Shown: in pieces, positions 62,862 to 64,000 of the stretch
Layout: the number at the start of each line of letters is the position of its first letter
Numbering within the stretch: the stretch's first letter is position 1
Source: Thalassomonas sp. M1454
GTDB taxonomy: Bacteria; Pseudomonadota; Gammaproteobacteria; Enterobacterales; Alteromonadaceae
Assembly: GCF_007097525.1 (NCBI RefSeq)
Contig: NZ_VKDD01000002.1
Coordinates: 124,001-188,000, forward strand
DNA length: 64,000 nt
Direction: 5' to 3'
Made by a program: the position numbers and the translations under genes
Notes under the pieces: model-generated
The model's database searches: none
Told to the model about the DNA's origin: nothing
The model's input: only the letters and a program-made list of their open reading frames with translations

Positions 62862-64000
62862 TTATTTAGATGCTATCCATTCATTTACCTTTTGCTCAAG
62901 CAGAGTCAGTGGCATAGCTCCGTTAAGTAAAACCACATCATGAAATTCACCAATGTCGAATTTATCTTTTAGCAATTTCTTCGATTGTTCTCTTAACTCA
63001 AGTATTTTTAGCATACCTAATTTATAACCAAGGGCTTGTCCGGGCCATACCATATAACGCTCTATTTCAGCCTTAACTTCGACATGCGAGTTACCAGTAA
63101 CATCCATCATATATTGTATTGCTTGTTCACGACTCCAGCGTTTATGGTGAAGTCCGCTATCTACAACTAAGCGAGCAGCCCTAAATAATTCTGCTTTTAA
63201 GCGTCCTAAGTTGCCATAAGGGTCTTTTTTATACATTCCCATTTCATAGGCAACTTGCTCAGAATATAAGGCCCAACCTTCTACGTAGGCATTGTATGGC
63301 GCAAGTTTTCGTAATAATGGAAATTGCTGTGCCATATTTAATGATATTTGCCAGTGATGCCCAGGGTTGGTTTCATGGAAAGTAAGTGTTGGCATATCAA
63401 ACTTGGTTATGCTTGACATTTCTCGTAAGTTTATCCAGAAAACTCCAGGTTTCGAGCCGTCTAAATTAGGCGGTGAGTATTGCCCTCCGGCACTTGTTTC
63501 TTCTACTTCTTTAGGGAAAGCTTTAACGGTAACATCGTATGGGATAGGCGTTTTAAATTGAGAGCCGATGACTTTATTGATGTCTGCTATTTGTTGGTTT
63601 AAGTCGGCAATTAATTGCTCTTTACCTTGCTTACTATCTTCATATGAAAAGCGTACTTCTTTTGCTAAGGCATTCATACGTTTGGCAACACTGCCATGCT
63701 CATAACCTAATTGCGACAATATCGAGTCCATATCGGCACTAATACGAGCAACTTCAGCTAAACCAAGTTGGTGTATTTCTTGTGCGGATAAATTACTATC
63801 ACCGTGAGTTTTAATTGCATATTGATAAAATTTATCGCCATCGGGTTGTGCCCAAATACCATCGCCTTTAGCTGCTTTATCTTTGTATGCGGTTAAGGTG
63901 TCAGCAATACGATTAAAGCTAGGGTATAAATCATTACCAACAATATGCTTAACGTCACTGGATAGCTGCTTTTGTTCAGCTAAATCAATACCTGCAATAT
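62862..64000 (-). CDS. DUF885 family zinc-hydrolase-like protein, 5' end missing
   Basis: The reading frame runs on beyond the right edge of the window; about 380 C-terminal residues are visible. The conserved core is FHETNPGHHWQISLNMAQQF, which carries the HExxxGHH-type metal-binding pattern of DUF885, and AYVEGWALYSEQVAYEMGMY, with the downstream glutamates. DUF885 proteins are exported or lipid-anchored in many Alteromonadales and are thought to be peptidases or other hydrolases; no verified reaction is known to me. The first codons are outside the window, so localisation is open. Confidence 0.85.
   Translation of the reverse strand, partial: IAGIDLAEQKQLSSDVKHIVGNDLYPSFNRIADTLTAYKDKAAKGDGIWAQPDGDKFYQYAIKTHGDSNLSAQEIHQLGLAEVARISADMDSILSQLGYEHGSVAKRMNALAKEVRFSYEDSKQGKEQLIADLNQQIADINKVIGSQFKTPIPYDVTVKAFPKEVEETSAGGQYSPPNLDGSKPGVFWINLREMSSITKFDMPTLTFHETNPGHHWQISLNMAQQFPLLRKLAPYNAYVEGWALYSEQVAYEMGMYKKDPYGNLGRLKAELFRAARLVVDSGLHHKRWSREQAIQYMMDVTGNSHVEVKAEIERYMVWPGQALGYKLGMLKILELREQSKKLLKDKFDIGEFHDVVLLNGAMPLTLLEQKVNEWIASK

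Overview
The window reads as chromosomal DNA of a low-GC marine gammaproteobacterium of the Alteromonadales, most likely Colwelliaceae (Colwellia or Thalassotalea type). This rests on AT-rich codon use, on the neighbourhoods dsbB-nhaB-fadR, psrA-nagZ and cysZ-smc-zipA-ligA (an SMC rather than MukB), and on the mix of TonB receptors, MMPL pumps, periplasmic peptidases and Na+/H+ antiporters. I see no rRNA, tRNA, CRISPR array, prophage or complete insertion sequence. Both ends cut a gene.

Layout. 1-7 kb: the end of a beta-propeller protein, a SpoU-type RNA methyltransferase, an unlisted small exported protein, a secreted zinc protease with leucine-rich and Calx-beta domains, and an ACE-like M2 peptidase lipoprotein. 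7-15 kb: psrA-nagZ, a dicarboxylate symporter, then dsbB, nhaB and fadR; three tandem copies of the dsbB 3' end lie beside dsbB. 14.5-31 kb: housekeeping genes (grxD, a 2-Cys peroxiredoxin, rnt, an M1 aminopeptidase, cysZ, smc, zipA, ligA, a 3-hydroxyacyl-CoA dehydrogenase). 31-40 kb: a NhaR-like regulator diverges from a long operon with a small exported protein, a ribosome-hibernation-like protein and a Mrp/Mbh-type cation/proton antiporter with three different proton-channel subunits. 40-45 kb: a nitric oxide defence cluster, with norR divergent from a small membrane protein, nnrS and hmp; two NorR boxes and a -24/-12 promoter are readable. 45.6-46.4 kb: a long intergenic region with two consensus DnaA boxes. 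46.4-64 kb: a split YeeE/YedE sulfur-compound transporter, a LysR regulator, a retropepsin-like protease, an ApbE flavinyltransferase, an Lrp regulator, a TonB receptor/NCS1 permease/DUF917 uptake-catabolism set, an AraC regulator followed by an MMPL exporter, a LolA-like protein and a DUF1302-like barrel, and a partial DUF885 hydrolase.

How they work together. Fatty-acid control appears twice (PsrA and FadR), each with a plausible self-binding site in its promoter. Sodium/proton homeostasis also appears twice (NhaB; NhaR plus Mrp). The NO cluster forms a complete sensor-promoter-effector unit. The last 13 kb hold two candidate envelope-spanning transport systems, one for import of a nitrogen-heterocycle-like substrate and one for lipid or hydrophobic export.

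Notable non-coding features are a family of short mobile-like repeats with ATACCAA ends (one supplies the methyltransferase stop codon), two genes that seem to start at AUC or AUU, a leader ORF overlapping the fadR start, and many clean intrinsic terminators.
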